Shown: piece by piece, positions 15,316 through 24,472 of the stretch
Layout: every line of letters starts with the position of its first letter
How positions within the stretch are numbered: the first letter of the stretch is position 1
NCBI GenBank assembly: GCA_016703945.1
Contig: JADJBC010000016.1
Span: 62,001 to 126,000, forward strand
Direction of reading: 5' to 3'
DNA: 64,000 nucleotides
From: Candidatus Aalborgicola danicus
GTDB lineage: Bacteria; Pseudomonadota; Gammaproteobacteria; Burkholderiales; Burkholderiaceae_C
The notes under the pieces: model-generated
Databases searched by the model: none
The model's input: the letters and a program-made list of their open reading frames with translations, nothing else
What the model was told of the DNA's origin: nothing
Program-made: the position numbers and the translations under genes

Positions 15316-16248
15316 ATGCTCCGTTCTAAACTTCCGCACCTCACCCAGGCCCAGGCGCCGTTAACCCGTGAGGTTACGGTGGTCAATGAGTGGGGCGAAG
15401 CAGTGACCAGCACCATTCCTTGCGAGCGCGCACTCACCGTTTACGTCGACAAGCGCGAACTGGTGACGCTGATGACGCTGGGCGGTCACCCGGAACTGCT
15501 GGTGCTGGGGTATTTGCGCAACCAGCGGCTGGTGCAGTCCGTTCACGACATCGAGTCCATCACCGTGGATTGGGACGTGGGTGCCGCAGCCGTCAAGACC
15601 CGCAACGGCATTGAACACATTGAAGAGCGCACCGCCAAGCGTGTGGTGACCACAGGCTGTGGCCAGGGCAGTGTGTTTGGCGGCATCATGGACGATCTGG
15701 ACCTGATCCATCTGGCACCGGCCACGTTGCTACAGGAGCAGCTTTACGGCATTGTCAATGCCATACGTTTACAGGAAAGCATTTACAAAGCCGCTGGCTC
15801 GGTGCACGGTTGTGCGCTGTTTCAGGGTGACACCATGCTGGTGTTCATTGAAGACGTGGGCCGCCACAACGCGATTGACACCATTGCCGGTTGGATGTGG
15901 ATGGGCGGTCAGGCCCCCACGCTTGCCACTGCGTGTGCTGCGCTGCCCCCCGAGGGGGCGCAATTCGCCTTGGGGCGGCCCGGCGGCGAACCAACTGAAG
16001 GCGCCGACAAAGTGCTCTACACCACGGGCCGTCTGACCAGCGAGATGGTTATCAAATCGGCACAGATGGGGATTCCCATTGCCGTGTCGCGCAGCGGCAT
16101 TACCGAGATGGGCCTTGAAGTGGCTCAGCGCGTAGGCCTGTGCGCCATCGGGCGCGCCACCCACAAGCGCTTCCTGTGTTACAGCGCGTTTGAGCGCCTG
16201 GAGTTGCAGCCGGAACTGGCAGGTGCCCGCCTGCGCGCCGTGGCCTGA
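15316..16248 (+). CDS. fdhD: Formate dehydrogenase sulfurtransferase FdhD with a repeat-encoded insertion
   Basis: FdhD transfers sulfur from IscS to the pterin cofactor so that formate dehydrogenase becomes active. Family blocks seen: AVTSTIPCERALTVYVDK, TTGCGQGS, the strongly conserved VFIEDVGRHNAID, YTTGRLTSEMVIKSA and GIPIAVSRS. The usual CxxC is reduced to one Cys (CGQG). At 310 residues it is longer than the usual 270-280. The extra piece lies between MGGQAPTLATA and ADKVLYTTGR and is encoded by an R3 repeat (15938-15993) read in frame. It closes the formate dehydrogenase operon. Confidence 0.9.
   Translation: MLRSKLPHLTQAQAPLTREVTVVNEWGEAVTSTIPCERALTVYVDKRELVTLMTLGGHPELLVLGYLRNQRLVQSVHDIESITVDWDVGAAAVKTRNGIEHIEERTAKRVVTTGCGQGSVFGGIMDDLDLIHLAPATLLQEQLYGIVNAIRLQESIYKAAGSVHGCALFQGDTMLVFIEDVGRHNAIDTIAGWMWMGGQAPTLATACAALPPEGAQFALGRPGGEPTEGADKVLYTTGRLTSEMVIKSAQMGIPIAVSRSGITEMGLEVAQRVGLCAIGRATHKRFLCYSAFERLELQPELAGARLRAVA
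15938..15993 (+). repeat. R3 GC-rich palindromic repeat inside fdhD
   Basis: GCTGCCCCCCGAGGGGGCG is followed by GCCTTGGGGCGGCCCGGCGG. A near-identical copy of about 50 bp lies at 44708-44764, where it is read on the other strand as part of the Smr-domain gene. Here it encodes ALPPEGAQFALGRPGGE within a solvent-loop position of FdhD. Confidence 0.8.
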
Positions 16249-16407
16249 ACTGATCCTATTTCTGATAGCGGGCAAGTTGAACACCCACTTGGTGCAGCAA
16301 ATGCCATCCGCTTCTTGGCCATCGACGCAGAAATGACTGCAGTAACGGCGCTTCTCCACTGACCGCTCCTATACTGGCTACACCCCAGTAGTACAAGGAG
16401 TCGGGTT

Positions 16408-17547
16408 TTGCCTGAACCACGCGCCATTACGATGGCTGCCTTTATGGCTGCGCTGACGCTTGCTGCTCTGGCGGGGTGGCTCGCATCGCATTCCCTCTAT
16501 GCAGGTGCTTTGCGCAAGTGGGCGGTTGGCTCGGTGCTCGCAACGGGGGGTGCGCTGCTCAATGTCTCACAAGGACTGGTGCCCGCAGAACTCTCGCTCG
16601 TGGTTGGCAATCCGCTCATGGTGGTTGGTGTGGGTCTGCTCATCGATGGCAGCCACCGCCTGGCAGGCAAGCCTGCCCGGCCCCTGTGGTGGCTGCTGCC
16701 TGCGCTGTGCCTGGTGTTCAGCTCGTATTGGTGGGGCGTGAAGTTTCCCAGCCTGTCCTCCCGGGTTCTGGTGTTTTCGCCCATCATCATCTGGCTCATG
16801 GGCTGTCTGCTGGCGGCCCTGTGGCCGCTGCGCCGCCGGGGCATCGGCGTGGGGCTGGCATTTGTCAGCATCGCCGCCCTGCTGTTGTCCGTGATGATGC
16901 TGGTGCGGACCCTGTGGGCTTCGCAAGGGCACATCCAGCCGGTCTATGCTTTTGGCACACCCTTCAACATGGTTGTATACCTGGTGGGGGCCATGTCCTT
17001 CGTTGCCATCCAGACCGGGCTGCTGCTGGTGCACCAGTTGCTGGTGATTGCAGACCTGCGTTCTGAGGCGGAGCGCGACGCGCTGACCGGACTGCTCAAC
17101 CGGCACGCGCTGGCGTCACGCCTTCCAACAACTTTGCACGGCTGGGCGCTGGTGGCTGTGGATATTGACCATTTCAAACGGATCAACGATACCCATGGCC
17201 ATGCGGCCGGTGACAAGGTGCTGGCCTTCGTCGGCCAGTTGCTGCTGCGCCACCTGCGTGAGGGCGATCTGGCCGTGCGCATGGGGGGTGAAGAGTTCGC
17301 CGTGCTTTTGCAGGGGATGGAGAAACCCGATGCCTACGCGGTGGCTGAGCGCCTTCGAACCGAGCTGCAGCGGCTGGCACCACAGCGCACCGGCTTGACC
17401 ATCACTGCCAGCCTGGGCCTGGCGCTGACGACGCCGGGGATAGACTTCCCGGCACTCTGGCGCCAGGCCGATGCCGCGCTGTATGCCGCCAAGTCCGGGG
17501 GCCGCAACCGCGTCGAATGCGCAGTCGCACCGGGAGTTGCACCATGA
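16408..17547 (+). CDS. Membrane-bound diguanylate cyclase (GGDEF)
   Basis: 379 residues. About six hydrophobic helices fill the first 215 residues (for example MVVGVGLLIDGSHR, VLVFSPIIIWLMGCLL and GIGVGLAFVSIAALLLSVMM). A GGDEF domain follows: RDALTGLLNRHAL, the metal-binding DIDHFKRINDTHGHAAGD, and active-site GGEEF. It would make cyclic di-GMP from GTP in response to an unknown membrane signal. No RxxD product-inhibition motif is evident upstream of GGEEF. A TTG start is chosen because AAGGAG sits at the right distance; an ATG at 16432 is the alternative. Its stop overlaps the next GGDEF gene by four bases. Confidence 0.88.
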   Translation: MPEPRAITMAAFMAALTLAALAGWLASHSLYAGALRKWAVGSVLATGGALLNVSQGLVPAELSLVVGNPLMVVGVGLLIDGSHRLAGKPARPLWWLLPALCLVFSSYWWGVKFPSLSSRVLVFSPIIIWLMGCLLAALWPLRRRGIGVGLAFVSIAALLLSVMMLVRTLWASQGHIQPVYAFGTPFNMVVYLVGAMSFVAIQTGLLLVHQLLVIADLRSEAERDALTGLLNRHALASRLPTTLHGWALVAVDIDHFKRINDTHGHAAGDKVLAFVGQLLLRHLREGDLAVRMGGEEFAVLLQGMEKPDAYAVAERLRTELQRLAPQRTGLTITASLGLALTTPGIDFPALWRQADAALYAAKSGGRNRVECAVAPGVAP

Positions 17548-18710
17548 CACCCATGGCATGGACCTACCTGGATCCGCGCGGCATGGGCATCACCCTGTCG
17601 CTGTCCGCCGCACTGCTGGCGCTGGTGCTGCTCATCACCAACCGCGCGTTGGGCGGCAGGTTGCCGGGCATGCAGCAGGCAGCCGGTGGCGTGTTGCTGG
17701 CATCGTTGGGTTTCACGCTGAACATGCTGCAGGCCTGGTTGACGCCCCTGGCGGGGCTGGTGCTGGCCGTGGTACTGATGGTGGCGGGAGTGGCGCTGGT
17801 GCTGGGGGGTGTGCGGCGGTTGCGCGGCATGTCCGCACACTGGGGCTGGTTGCTGGCCTGTTGCCTGGTCGGGCTGGCCATCGCGCTGTGGTTCGGCTTG
17901 GCTGCACCCAACCCGCGCTGGCGCATTGGCTTGCTCTCGCTGCTGCTAGCCTTGCTGGCGGTGCTGCTGGCACGCACGGCGCTGGGCGAGTCGCGCGCCC
18001 AGCACCAGGCGGGTATGCGACTGCTAGCGCTGCTTGGCGTGGTGTTTGCCGTGCTGATGGGTTTGCGCAGCGTGGCTGCAGCCCTGGGCCTGGTGGAGAG
18101 CTCCGTCAGCTCCACGCTGGTAAATTCCGCGTCAGTGCTGGCTGCGGGCATGTCCTTGATCGGTGGGGTGGTGGGCCTCGTGTTGGTCATCTCAGGCGAC
18201 CTCATGGCCCTGGTGGAACACCAGCGCACGCACGATCCCCTGACCGATCTGCTCAACCGCCTGGGTCTGCGGCAGTGGGTCGGTCAACAGGCGTCGCACG
18301 TTCCGCTGGCGCTGGGCATGGTGGACCTGGACCACTTTAAACAGGTCAATGACACCCACGGCCACGCCCTGGGGGACCAGGTGATTCGGCACTTGGCCTT
18401 GCTGCTAAAGGCGAGCGAGTTTCCAAACTGCCGCGCTGCGCGGTTGGGCGGGGAGGAATTTGTCATCGTCGCCCTCGGACCCGACCAGGCGACTCCGCTG
18501 CTCCAGACGCTGGAGCAGTTGCGTACGCAGTTCCAACAGGGCGGCCCGCTGCCCGGCAACACCTTGAGCGCCGGCATGGCGCGGGGGCATGTGGGCGGGT
18601 TCGAGGGCACGCTGCGCGAGGCCGATGCGGCACTTTACCGTGCTAAGCAGGCCGGGCGGAACCGCGTGGAGTCGGCCCAAGAAGTCCCCATTTTTGATGC
18701 GGTTGGCTAA
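17544..18710 (+). CDS. Second membrane-bound diguanylate cyclase (GGDEF)
   Basis: 388 residues, same architecture as the preceding protein: helices such as GITLSLSAALLALVLLI, LVLAVVLMVAGVALVLGG and LIGGVVGLVLVISGDLM, then a GGDEF domain with HDPLTDLLNRLGL, DLDHFKQVNDTHGHALGD and RLGGEEFVIV. The two genes look like a tandem duplication that has diverged in the sensor part. The start at 17544 is set by the ATGA overlap with the first gene. Catalytic residues look complete in both, so both may be active. Confidence 0.87.
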   Translation: MTPMAWTYLDPRGMGITLSLSAALLALVLLITNRALGGRLPGMQQAAGGVLLASLGFTLNMLQAWLTPLAGLVLAVVLMVAGVALVLGGVRRLRGMSAHWGWLLACCLVGLAIALWFGLAAPNPRWRIGLLSLLLALLAVLLARTALGESRAQHQAGMRLLALLGVVFAVLMGLRSVAAALGLVESSVSSTLVNSASVLAAGMSLIGGVVGLVLVISGDLMALVEHQRTHDPLTDLLNRLGLRQWVGQQASHVPLALGMVDLDHFKQVNDTHGHALGDQVIRHLALLLKASEFPNCRAARLGGEEFVIVALGPDQATPLLQTLEQLRTQFQQGGPLPGNTLSAGMARGHVGGFEGTLREADAALYRAKQAGRNRVESAQEVPIFDAVG

Positions 18711-18840
18711 GATGCACCAAATTTTGTTGGGTTTTTAAACGGACAGTTGTGTTCCGTTTCTCTGCCGCATGCACTCGGCTAGCGCTTTCCCGTCCACAGT
18801 GTCTTAAGCCGTTTCATGCGCAAATGTGGAGGGTGTTGTC

Positions 18841-19374
18841 ATGTCATTGTTAATGAGGTTTTTGAGGAGTATTGGACGTTTTCTGCGCGGTGTGATGCTG
18901 TTCTTCGGTCTTTGCCTGGTATGGACGGGCCTGCTGTATGTGCTGCAGTTCTGGTCGGACGCCGGGAGGGATCCGTGGCCGGGCGCCTACCCTGTTGCGG
19001 TGACCCACGTTGCCACTGGCACCACGGAGGTCATTCCCTTTCGCGCGCTGCCCGAGGCTCGCAAGGCCGATCCCTCCCTGGTGCCGTGGCCGGTTACGCC
19101 GTCCGGCAGCACGCAGGAAGGCCGTGTTCACACCGCCTGGAGCACCGTGCAAGGGGAGCGTTGGCAGTTTGAAGTGCGTTGGGAAGACCGCGATTATCTG
19201 CTGGAGAGCCGCTACCGGCTCGACGGCGACATCCCGGTACTGGTGGCCACCCGAGGGCGCGGACCGGCGCTGGCGTTTCAGGCCATCATTCTTGCGGTCG
19301 CAACGATCGTGCTGGTCGCGCTGTGGCGGATGGTGCAGCGGTGGCGTCGTCGGCGCAGAAATCCCCAGCCATGA
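18841..19374 (+). CDS. Two-helix membrane protein, function unknown
   Basis: 177 residues. One helix near the N-terminus (GVMLFFGLCLVWTGLLYVL), an exported or lumenal region of about 100 residues rich in charged and aromatic residues, and a C-terminal helix (AFQAIILAVATIVLVALW) followed by an Arg-rich tail. The layout recalls DUF3592-type proteins but the match is not firm. The ATG at 18841 follows GGAGG. It stands alone, 33 bp before the FtsX-like permease, which could share its transcript. Confidence 0.6.
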   Translation: MSLLMRFLRSIGRFLRGVMLFFGLCLVWTGLLYVLQFWSDAGRDPWPGAYPVAVTHVATGTTEVIPFRALPEARKADPSLVPWPVTPSGSTQEGRVHTAWSTVQGERWQFEVRWEDRDYLLESRYRLDGDIPVLVATRGRGPALAFQAIILAVATIVLVALWRMVQRWRRRRRNPQP

Positions 19375-19406
19375 TGCGGCTCGCCGAGATGCGCTAAGGT
19401 AGCGCC

Positions 19407-21935
19407 ATGACTATTACTTTCTGGGCTCTTGGCTGGCGTACCCTCTGGCGTGATTTGCGCTCCGGTGATTTGCGCCTTTTGATGGTGGCGGTGACGTTGG
19501 CAGTGGCCGCGCTCACGGCAGTAGGTTTTTTTGCCGACCGCCTCAAAGGCGGCTTGCAGCGCGATGCGCTCCAACTGCTGGGTGGTGATGCCGTGGTGTC
19601 CAGTGACAACCCCACCCCTGCCAACTTTGTCGCCAAGGCGCGCGAACTGGGTCTGTCGGTGGTGACCAATCTTGGTTTTCCAACCATGGCCCGTGCCACG
19701 GACGAGCAGGGCGGAGCGGCCAAACTGGTCGCCCTCAAGGTGGTGGAGCCGGGCTACCCCCTGCGCGGCGCATTGCGGGTGGCCAGCGCACCGGATGCAG
19801 CCGACACCATCACGCGTGCCATTCCTGCGCGTGGCCAGGCCTGGGTCGACGCCGCTCTGCTGGAGGCCCTGGGTCTCAAGATGGGCGATACGCTGTTGTT
19901 GGGCGATGCGCGTCTCATTGTGCACACCGTGATCGTGGTGGAACCCGACCGGGGTGCGGGCTTCATGAACTTCGCCCCGCGCGTGATGATCAATACGCAA
20001 GACATTGCTGCCACCAAACTGATTCAGCCCGCCAGCCGCCTGACCTACCGTATGGCCGTGGCCGGGGACGAAAAGCCGGTCCAGGATTTTGTTGCCTGGG
20101 CCGACGCCCAGGTCAAGCAAGCCAGCGCCAACGGTTTGCGTGGTGTGCGGGTCGAGTCGCTACAGGCTGGTCGCCCCGAGATGAGCCAGACGCTGGACCG
20201 TGCCGACAAGTTCCTGAGCCTGGTCGCTTTGCTCGCCGCCCTGCTCAGTGCTGTGGCGGTGGCGCTGTCGGCGCGTGCCTTTGCGGCCAGCCACCTGGAC
20301 GATTGCGCCATGCTGCGGGTGCTGGGCCTGCGCCAACGCACCATTGCGGCCGCTTATGCGTTTGAGTTTGCGCTGGTGGGCTTGTTTGCCAGCGGCCTGG
20401 GCGTGGTGTTTGGTTACAGCGTTCACTACCTCTTTGTCTTGCTGCTGGCCGGGCTCGTAGATGCGGCGCTTCCGGCTGCAACCCTGTGGCCGGTGCTGCT
20501 GGGCATGGGCATGGGTCTGACCCTGCTGTTTGCCTTTGGTTTGCCGCCGGTGCTGCAGTTGGCCCAGGTGCCACCTTTGCGGGTGATTCGCCGTGATGTG
20601 GGCAACCTCAAACCGACGTCGCTGGGGGTCTTGGCGGTGGGTGTACTGGGCTTTGCGGCCCTGTTGCTGGCTGCCAGTAGTGACCTGAAATTGGGCTTGA
20701 TCGCCGTTGGTGGCTTTGGTGGTGCCGTGGTTGTGTTTGCCGCTTTGGCATGGGTGGCCGTGAAGTTGCTGCGCCTGAGCGTGAACGAAAACACCGCACC
20801 GCGTTGGATGGTGCTGGCCACGCGCCAAATGTCGGCGCGCCCGGCCTACACCGTGGTGCAAGTCAGTGCCCTGGCCGTGGGTCTGCTGGCCCTGGTGTTG
20901 TTGGTCTTGCTGCGCACCGACCTGATCAGCAGTTGGCGCAAGGCCACGCCGCCCGACGCCCCCAACCGTTTTGTCATCAACGTGATGCCCGAGCAGGAAC
21001 AGCCCTTCCGGCAGATGCTGGCGCAGGCGGGGGTGGCGCGTTACGACTGGTATCCCATGATCCGGGGGCGGCTGGTGGCCGTGAATGGCCGCGCAGTGAC
21101 GCCTGACGACTATGTGGACGACCGCGCCAAGCGGCTGGTGGACCGCGAGTTCAACGTCTCGTTCAATACCAAGCTTCCTCAGAATAATGAAGTGGTGGCG
21201 GGGCAGTGGACCGAAGAAGAGTCTGCTGCCATCAGCATGGAAGAGGGCATTGCCCAGACCCTCAAAGTCAAGCTCGGCGACACCCTGCGGTTTGACATTG
21301 GCGGAGCGCAGACTGAATCCAGAATCACGTCGCTGCGCAAGGTCGACTGGGGCTCCATGCGGGCCAACTTCTTTGTGATTTACCCTGTCAGCCAGATGGA
21401 CAACGTGCCCACCACCTATATGGGTGCTTTCAAGGCCCCCGCCACCAAGGGTTTTGACAATGCCTTGGTGCGCCAATTCCCCAACGTCACCAATGTGGAC
21501 ATGACGAGCACCATTGCCCAGGTGCAGCGCGTGCTGGACCAGGTGATCCGTGCGGTCGAGTTTCTGTTCGGCTTTACGCTGGCCGCAGGCCTGGTGGTGT
21601 TGTTTGCTGCGGTGACGGCCACGCGTGAGGAGCGGGCTCGCGAGTACGCCATCATGCGCGCCGTGGGCGCCAAGGGCAGCCTGCTGCGCCAGGTGCAACG
21701 CGCCGAACTGGCGGGTGTGGGGCTATTGGCCGGTTTCCTGGCGTCGATCGTCGCAGCAGCTGTGGGCTGGGCGCTGGCGCGATTTGTGTTCGAATTCGAA
21801 TGGACCGTGTCGCTGTGGGTGCCTCTGCTCGGTGCGCTTGCGGGTGCGGTGCTGGCGCTGGCGGCTGGCTGGTGGGGTTTGCGCGAAGTGTTGAATCGGC
21901 CCGTAGTGGAGACGCTGCGTCGGGCTCCGACTTGA
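19407..21935 (+). CDS. FtsX-like permease of a YbbP-type ABC exporter
   Basis: 842 residues. An N-terminal helix (LLMVAVTLAVAALTAVGFFAD), a large periplasmic domain, three helices around residues 270-390, another two around 400-460, a second periplasmic domain, and three C-terminal helices (FLFGFTLAAGLVVLFAAVTA and following). The double FtsX arrangement with GGDAVVSSDNP and EERAREYAIMRAVGA is typical of YbbP, the permease usually paired with the ATPase YbbA and thought to act on the cell envelope. No ATPase gene is adjacent. Confidence 0.87.
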   Translation: MTITFWALGWRTLWRDLRSGDLRLLMVAVTLAVAALTAVGFFADRLKGGLQRDALQLLGGDAVVSSDNPTPANFVAKARELGLSVVTNLGFPTMARATDEQGGAAKLVALKVVEPGYPLRGALRVASAPDAADTITRAIPARGQAWVDAALLEALGLKMGDTLLLGDARLIVHTVIVVEPDRGAGFMNFAPRVMINTQDIAATKLIQPASRLTYRMAVAGDEKPVQDFVAWADAQVKQASANGLRGVRVESLQAGRPEMSQTLDRADKFLSLVALLAALLSAVAVALSARAFAASHLDDCAMLRVLGLRQRTIAAAYAFEFALVGLFASGLGVVFGYSVHYLFVLLLAGLVDAALPAATLWPVLLGMGMGLTLLFAFGLPPVLQLAQVPPLRVIRRDVGNLKPTSLGVLAVGVLGFAALLLAASSDLKLGLIAVGGFGGAVVVFAALAWVAVKLLRLSVNENTAPRWMVLATRQMSARPAYTVVQVSALAVGLLALVLLVLLRTDLISSWRKATPPDAPNRFVINVMPEQEQPFRQMLAQAGVARYDWYPMIRGRLVAVNGRAVTPDDYVDDRAKRLVDREFNVSFNTKLPQNNEVVAGQWTEEESAAISMEEGIAQTLKVKLGDTLRFDIGGAQTESRITSLRKVDWGSMRANFFVIYPVSQMDNVPTTYMGAFKAPATKGFDNALVRQFPNVTNVDMTSTIAQVQRVLDQVIRAVEFLFGFTLAAGLVVLFAAVTATREERAREYAIMRAVGAKGSLLRQVQRAELAGVGLLAGFLASIVAAAVGWALARFVFEFEWTVSLWVPLLGALAGAVLALAAGWWGLREVLNRPVVETLRRAPT

Positions 21936-21950
21936 GACTTGGTGCGCTAC

Positions 21951-21996
21951 TGTTCTGATAGCTACTCAATCATATTCCACGTGGGCAAACGGCCTG
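21951..21996 (-). repeat. R1 interspersed repeat
   Basis: GATAGCTACTCAATCATATTCCACGTGGGC in two pieces (GATAGCTACT, then CATATTCCACGTGGGC) is the R1 pattern in minus orientation, shortened in the middle. It lies between the permease and the globin gene. Confidence 0.6.
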
Positions 21997-22012
21997 TTTT
22001 TCATATGAAACC

Positions 22013-22414
22013 ATGACAGAAGACGAAAACAAGCCGGTCAGCCCCTTTTTGACCATCGGCGGTGAACCCGCCATCCGCGCGCTGGTCGAGCGGTTTTATG
22101 ACCTGATGGAACTGGAGCCAGGTTATGCCGCCCTGCGCGCGGTGCATGGTCCGGACCTGGCATCCGCCCGCGACAAGCTGTTCTGGTTTTTATGTGGCTG
22201 GATGGGTGGCCCGCAGCACTATGTGGAGCGTTTTGGCCATCCTCGACTGCGGGCGCGGCACATGCCGTTCAAGATTGGCACTCTGGAGCGCGACCAATGG
22301 CTGGCGTGTATGGACCAGTCTATGGGTGACGTCGGCTTGGACGCTGGCTTGCGCGAGCATTTGCGCGCCTCGTTTTTCCAGACCGCGGACTGGATGCGCA
22401 ACCAGAACGGTTGA
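22013..22414 (+). CDS. Group II truncated haemoglobin
   Basis: 133 residues. The fold is recognised from SPFLTIGGEPAIRALVERFYD, the YAALRAVHG segment, KLFWFLCGWMGGP and the proximal-His block FGHPRLRARHMPFKIG, where the His of RARHMPF binds haem iron. The distal region has the conserved Trp near the C-terminus (QWLACMDQ). Group II globins bind O2 and NO and are linked to detoxification of NO or reactive oxygen. The position between a permease and an AcoR-like regulator gives no further hint. Confidence 0.9.
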   Translation: MTEDENKPVSPFLTIGGEPAIRALVERFYDLMELEPGYAALRAVHGPDLASARDKLFWFLCGWMGGPQHYVERFGHPRLRARHMPFKIGTLERDQWLACMDQSMGDVGLDAGLREHLRASFFQTADWMRNQNG

Positions 22415-22493
22415 ACGCCCGGGTCAGAGCCAATGTTCATTCGGCAATAGTCAAGGCTGGTGCAGCACCAAGTCGTGATTCCGCCCAGCCGAT

Positions 22494-22550
22494 CTGCTAT
22501 AAATAGTGTAGCTGCTTGCGCATATTCCACGAGGGCTGGAGGCCAATATG
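22494..22550 (-). repeat. R1 interspersed repeat
   Basis: CTGCTATAAATAGTGTAGC, CTGCTTGCGCATATTCCACG and AGGGCTGGAGGCC are the complete R1 arms in minus orientation. It fills the space before the stop of the AcoR-like regulator. Confidence 0.8.
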
Positions 22551-22551
22551 A

Positions 22552-23720
22552 CTACAAGGTTTTGTCCGTTTTTGGCCCTTTTTGCCCCAGCTTGCGGTAG
22601 ACGGTAGCCCGGCTGATGCCCAGCGCCTGTGCGGCTTGGGCAACGTTGCCGCGGGCCTGGTCGACGGCTTTGCGGATCAGCGCCGCCTCGATGTCTCTTA
22701 AAGGCATGCCGCCCCGTGCGGACGACCGCTGGTCGGCGTGCAGGGTCTGGCTTTCGTGAGCCGGTGCCACCGGCAGGGCCTGTAACCGCAGGCCGTTCCA
22801 CAGCGGAATGTCCAGCACCGCGTCGCTGCGGTGCACGGCGTCAAACAGCAGCTCAAATGAGATGCCGAGGACCTCGCTGACATGCACTGGGTTTGCCGTG
22901 GTCGGTACGGTTGCCCTCTGCTGGGTGACCAACTGGGGCACCATCTGGCGGGCGATCGGGTTGGCGGCGGTGATCCAGCCATCGGCGTCCAGACAGACGA
23001 TGCCGTCGGCGTCGCTGCCCAGAGTGTTGCCGGGCCAGTTCAGTCGCACCATCAGGCTGTGGGCCTGGGCCAGCACCAGTGCGTTCTCGATGCGGCTGGC
23101 GGACTGGGTGACCAGGTGTTTGAGTTCGGGGCGCTCGACGGCGTCGATGCCGGTCAGGTCCAGCATGCCCACGCAAGCGCCATCCGGCCCCAGCAGCGGT
23201 GCACCAGCGCAGCTGTAGACGGCGGTGTTGGCAAAAAAATGTTCCCCCGGTGCAGCCACACCGGCTGCAGCTCGCTCAATGCAGCGCCAATGGCCGTGGT
23301 GCCCACACTGCGTTCGGACAGGTCGGTGCCGATGCGCGTGATCAGGTCGGCGCGAGGGTCGGAGCGGTCGATGGCGCCGCTGGTGTCCACGACTACGCCG
23401 TCGCGGTTGGTCAGGATGGCAAAGTAGCGGGTGTTGACAATGGCGCGGCCCAAATTTTCCAGAATAGGCCTGGCGGTTTGCACCAATTGCTGGTTGGCGT
23501 CCAGGGTGCGCTGCATGTGCTGGGGCGAGACGGTGTCAAAGGCGACGGATTGTTGGGGTTCCAGCCCCAGGTGCAGGCAGCGCTGCCACGAGCGTTCCAC
23601 CCAGGGCGCAATCCATCCCGCCGGCAAAGTGCCGCGGTCTTGCATGGCAACCTGCCGCGCACGCGTTATTCCGTCCAGGCGTACAGAAGAATTACCGGGG
23701 AGGGGTACGGGCGAAGCCAT
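22552..23720 (-). pseudogene. AcoR-like GAF/Fis regulator, frameshifted
   Basis: The N-terminal part (LPAGWIAPWVERSWQRCLHLGL, NTRYFAILTNRDGVVVDTSG, IGTDLSERSVGTTAIGAAL) is the GAF module of AcoR-type activators. The C-terminal part has a helix-turn-helix (AQALGISRATVYRKLG). There is no AAA+ sigma-54 domain between them, so it cannot be a standard enhancer-binding protein. The frame breaks at CCCCC 23244-23248: LHRGNIFL continues properly as LHRGEHFFANTAVYSCAG in the next frame. Adding one base gives 389 residues. It is divergent from the aldehyde oxidoreductase operon and is its likely regulator; the ligand is unknown. Confidence 0.82.
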
Positions 23721-23785
23721 GTTCACGATCCGTGCATTCTCGTACAGACACGGAATCGCGGTGTTGTTTCATTTTGAGAATTTCT

Positions 23786-23822
23786 GGGTAAATCCCATTT
23801 TATTTAGGGTTAATCCTAGGGT
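23786..23822 (+). promoter_or_regulatory. AT-rich partial dyads in the aldehyde oxidoreductase control region
   Basis: GGGTAAATCCC (23786-23796) and AGGGTTAATCCTAGGG (23806 onward) are related half-site pairs in the 197-bp space between the divergent regulator and the ferredoxin subunit gene. They are candidates for regulator binding. No clear sigma-70 or sigma-54 promoter was found by eye. Confidence 0.3.
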
Positions 23823-23917
23823 TTTACGCAGATGTTCGACGAACAATGGCTATGTATTTTGTTTCATAGGAATGGCATTGCATAAGTTGCGTGCCGCTAC
23901 CCCAAGGAGAGAGTCGC

Positions 23918-24394
23918 ATGCAAAAGATGTTGCACATTAACGCGGACAAATGCACGGGCTGTATGCAGTGCGAAATGGCCTGCGCGTTCGAGAACTACGG
24001 CACCTTCGCCACCGCCAAGTCGCGTATCAAGGTGTTCGACTTCCACCACACCGGCAAAAAGGTGCCCTACACCTGCACCCAATGCGACGAGGCCTGGTGC
24101 CTGCATGCCTGCCCGGTGGAGGCCATCACCGTCGACAAGCTGACCGGCGCCAAGGTGGTTAACGAATCCACCTGCGTGGGCTGCAAGGTCTGCACCATCG
24201 CCTGCCCGTTTGGCACCATCAACTACGTCGCCGACACCGGCAAGGTGCAGAAATGCGACCTGTGCGGTGGTGAGCCGGCCTGTGCCGATGCCTGCCCGAC
24301 TGGCGCCATCACCTTCATTGATGCCAACTGGACCGGTCTGTCCAAGATGGAACAGTGGGCTCACAAGCTCGGCAACCAAACGTCTGCCTCGTGA
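23918..24394 (+). CDS. aorA: Aldehyde oxidoreductase ferredoxin subunit (AorA-type)
   Basis: A 158-residue ferredoxin with sixteen Cys in four groups: CTGCMQCEMAC, CTQCDEAWCLHACP, CVGCKVCTIACP and CDLCGGEPACADACP. This is the four-[4Fe-4S] small subunit that carries electrons between the tungsten subunit and the FAD subunit in AorABC-type enzymes such as that of Aromatoleum aromaticum. There is no signal peptide, so the enzyme is cytoplasmic. The ATG at 23918 follows AAGGAGAG. An R2 hairpin separates it from the next gene. Confidence 0.87.
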   Translation: MQKMLHINADKCTGCMQCEMACAFENYGTFATAKSRIKVFDFHHTGKKVPYTCTQCDEAWCLHACPVEAITVDKLTGAKVVNESTCVGCKVCTIACPFGTINYVADTGKVQKCDLCGGEPACADACPTGAITFIDANWTGLSKMEQWAHKLGNQTSAS

Positions 24395-24400
24395 AACTTT

Positions 24401-24452
24401 GCGGGACAGACCGCAGCTACGCGCAGCGAGCCAGCTCTGTCCTCAACTGACT
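24401..24452 (+). repeat. R2 hairpin repeat before the tungsten subunit
   Basis: GCGGGACAGACCGC pairs with CAGCTCTGTCC around a GCGCAGCG centre, followed by TCAACTGACT and then the Shine-Dalgarno AGGAGAAA. The layout is the same as before the formate dehydrogenase ferredoxin gene. The element sits inside the operon, directly ahead of the catalytic gene. Confidence 0.75.
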
Positions 24453-24472
24453 AAGTGAATAGGAGAAATATT

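Noticed and set aside
20160..21698. 512-codon open frame opposite the FtsX-like permease
   Set aside because: Rich in His and Gln with no domain; it mirrors the codon pattern of the true gene.
23870..23917. Sigma-54 promoter for the aldehyde oxidoreductase operon
   Set aside because: TGGCATTGCATAAGTTGC looks similar at first, but no GG and GC pair is spaced by 10 bp, and the neighbour regulator lacks an AAA+ domain.
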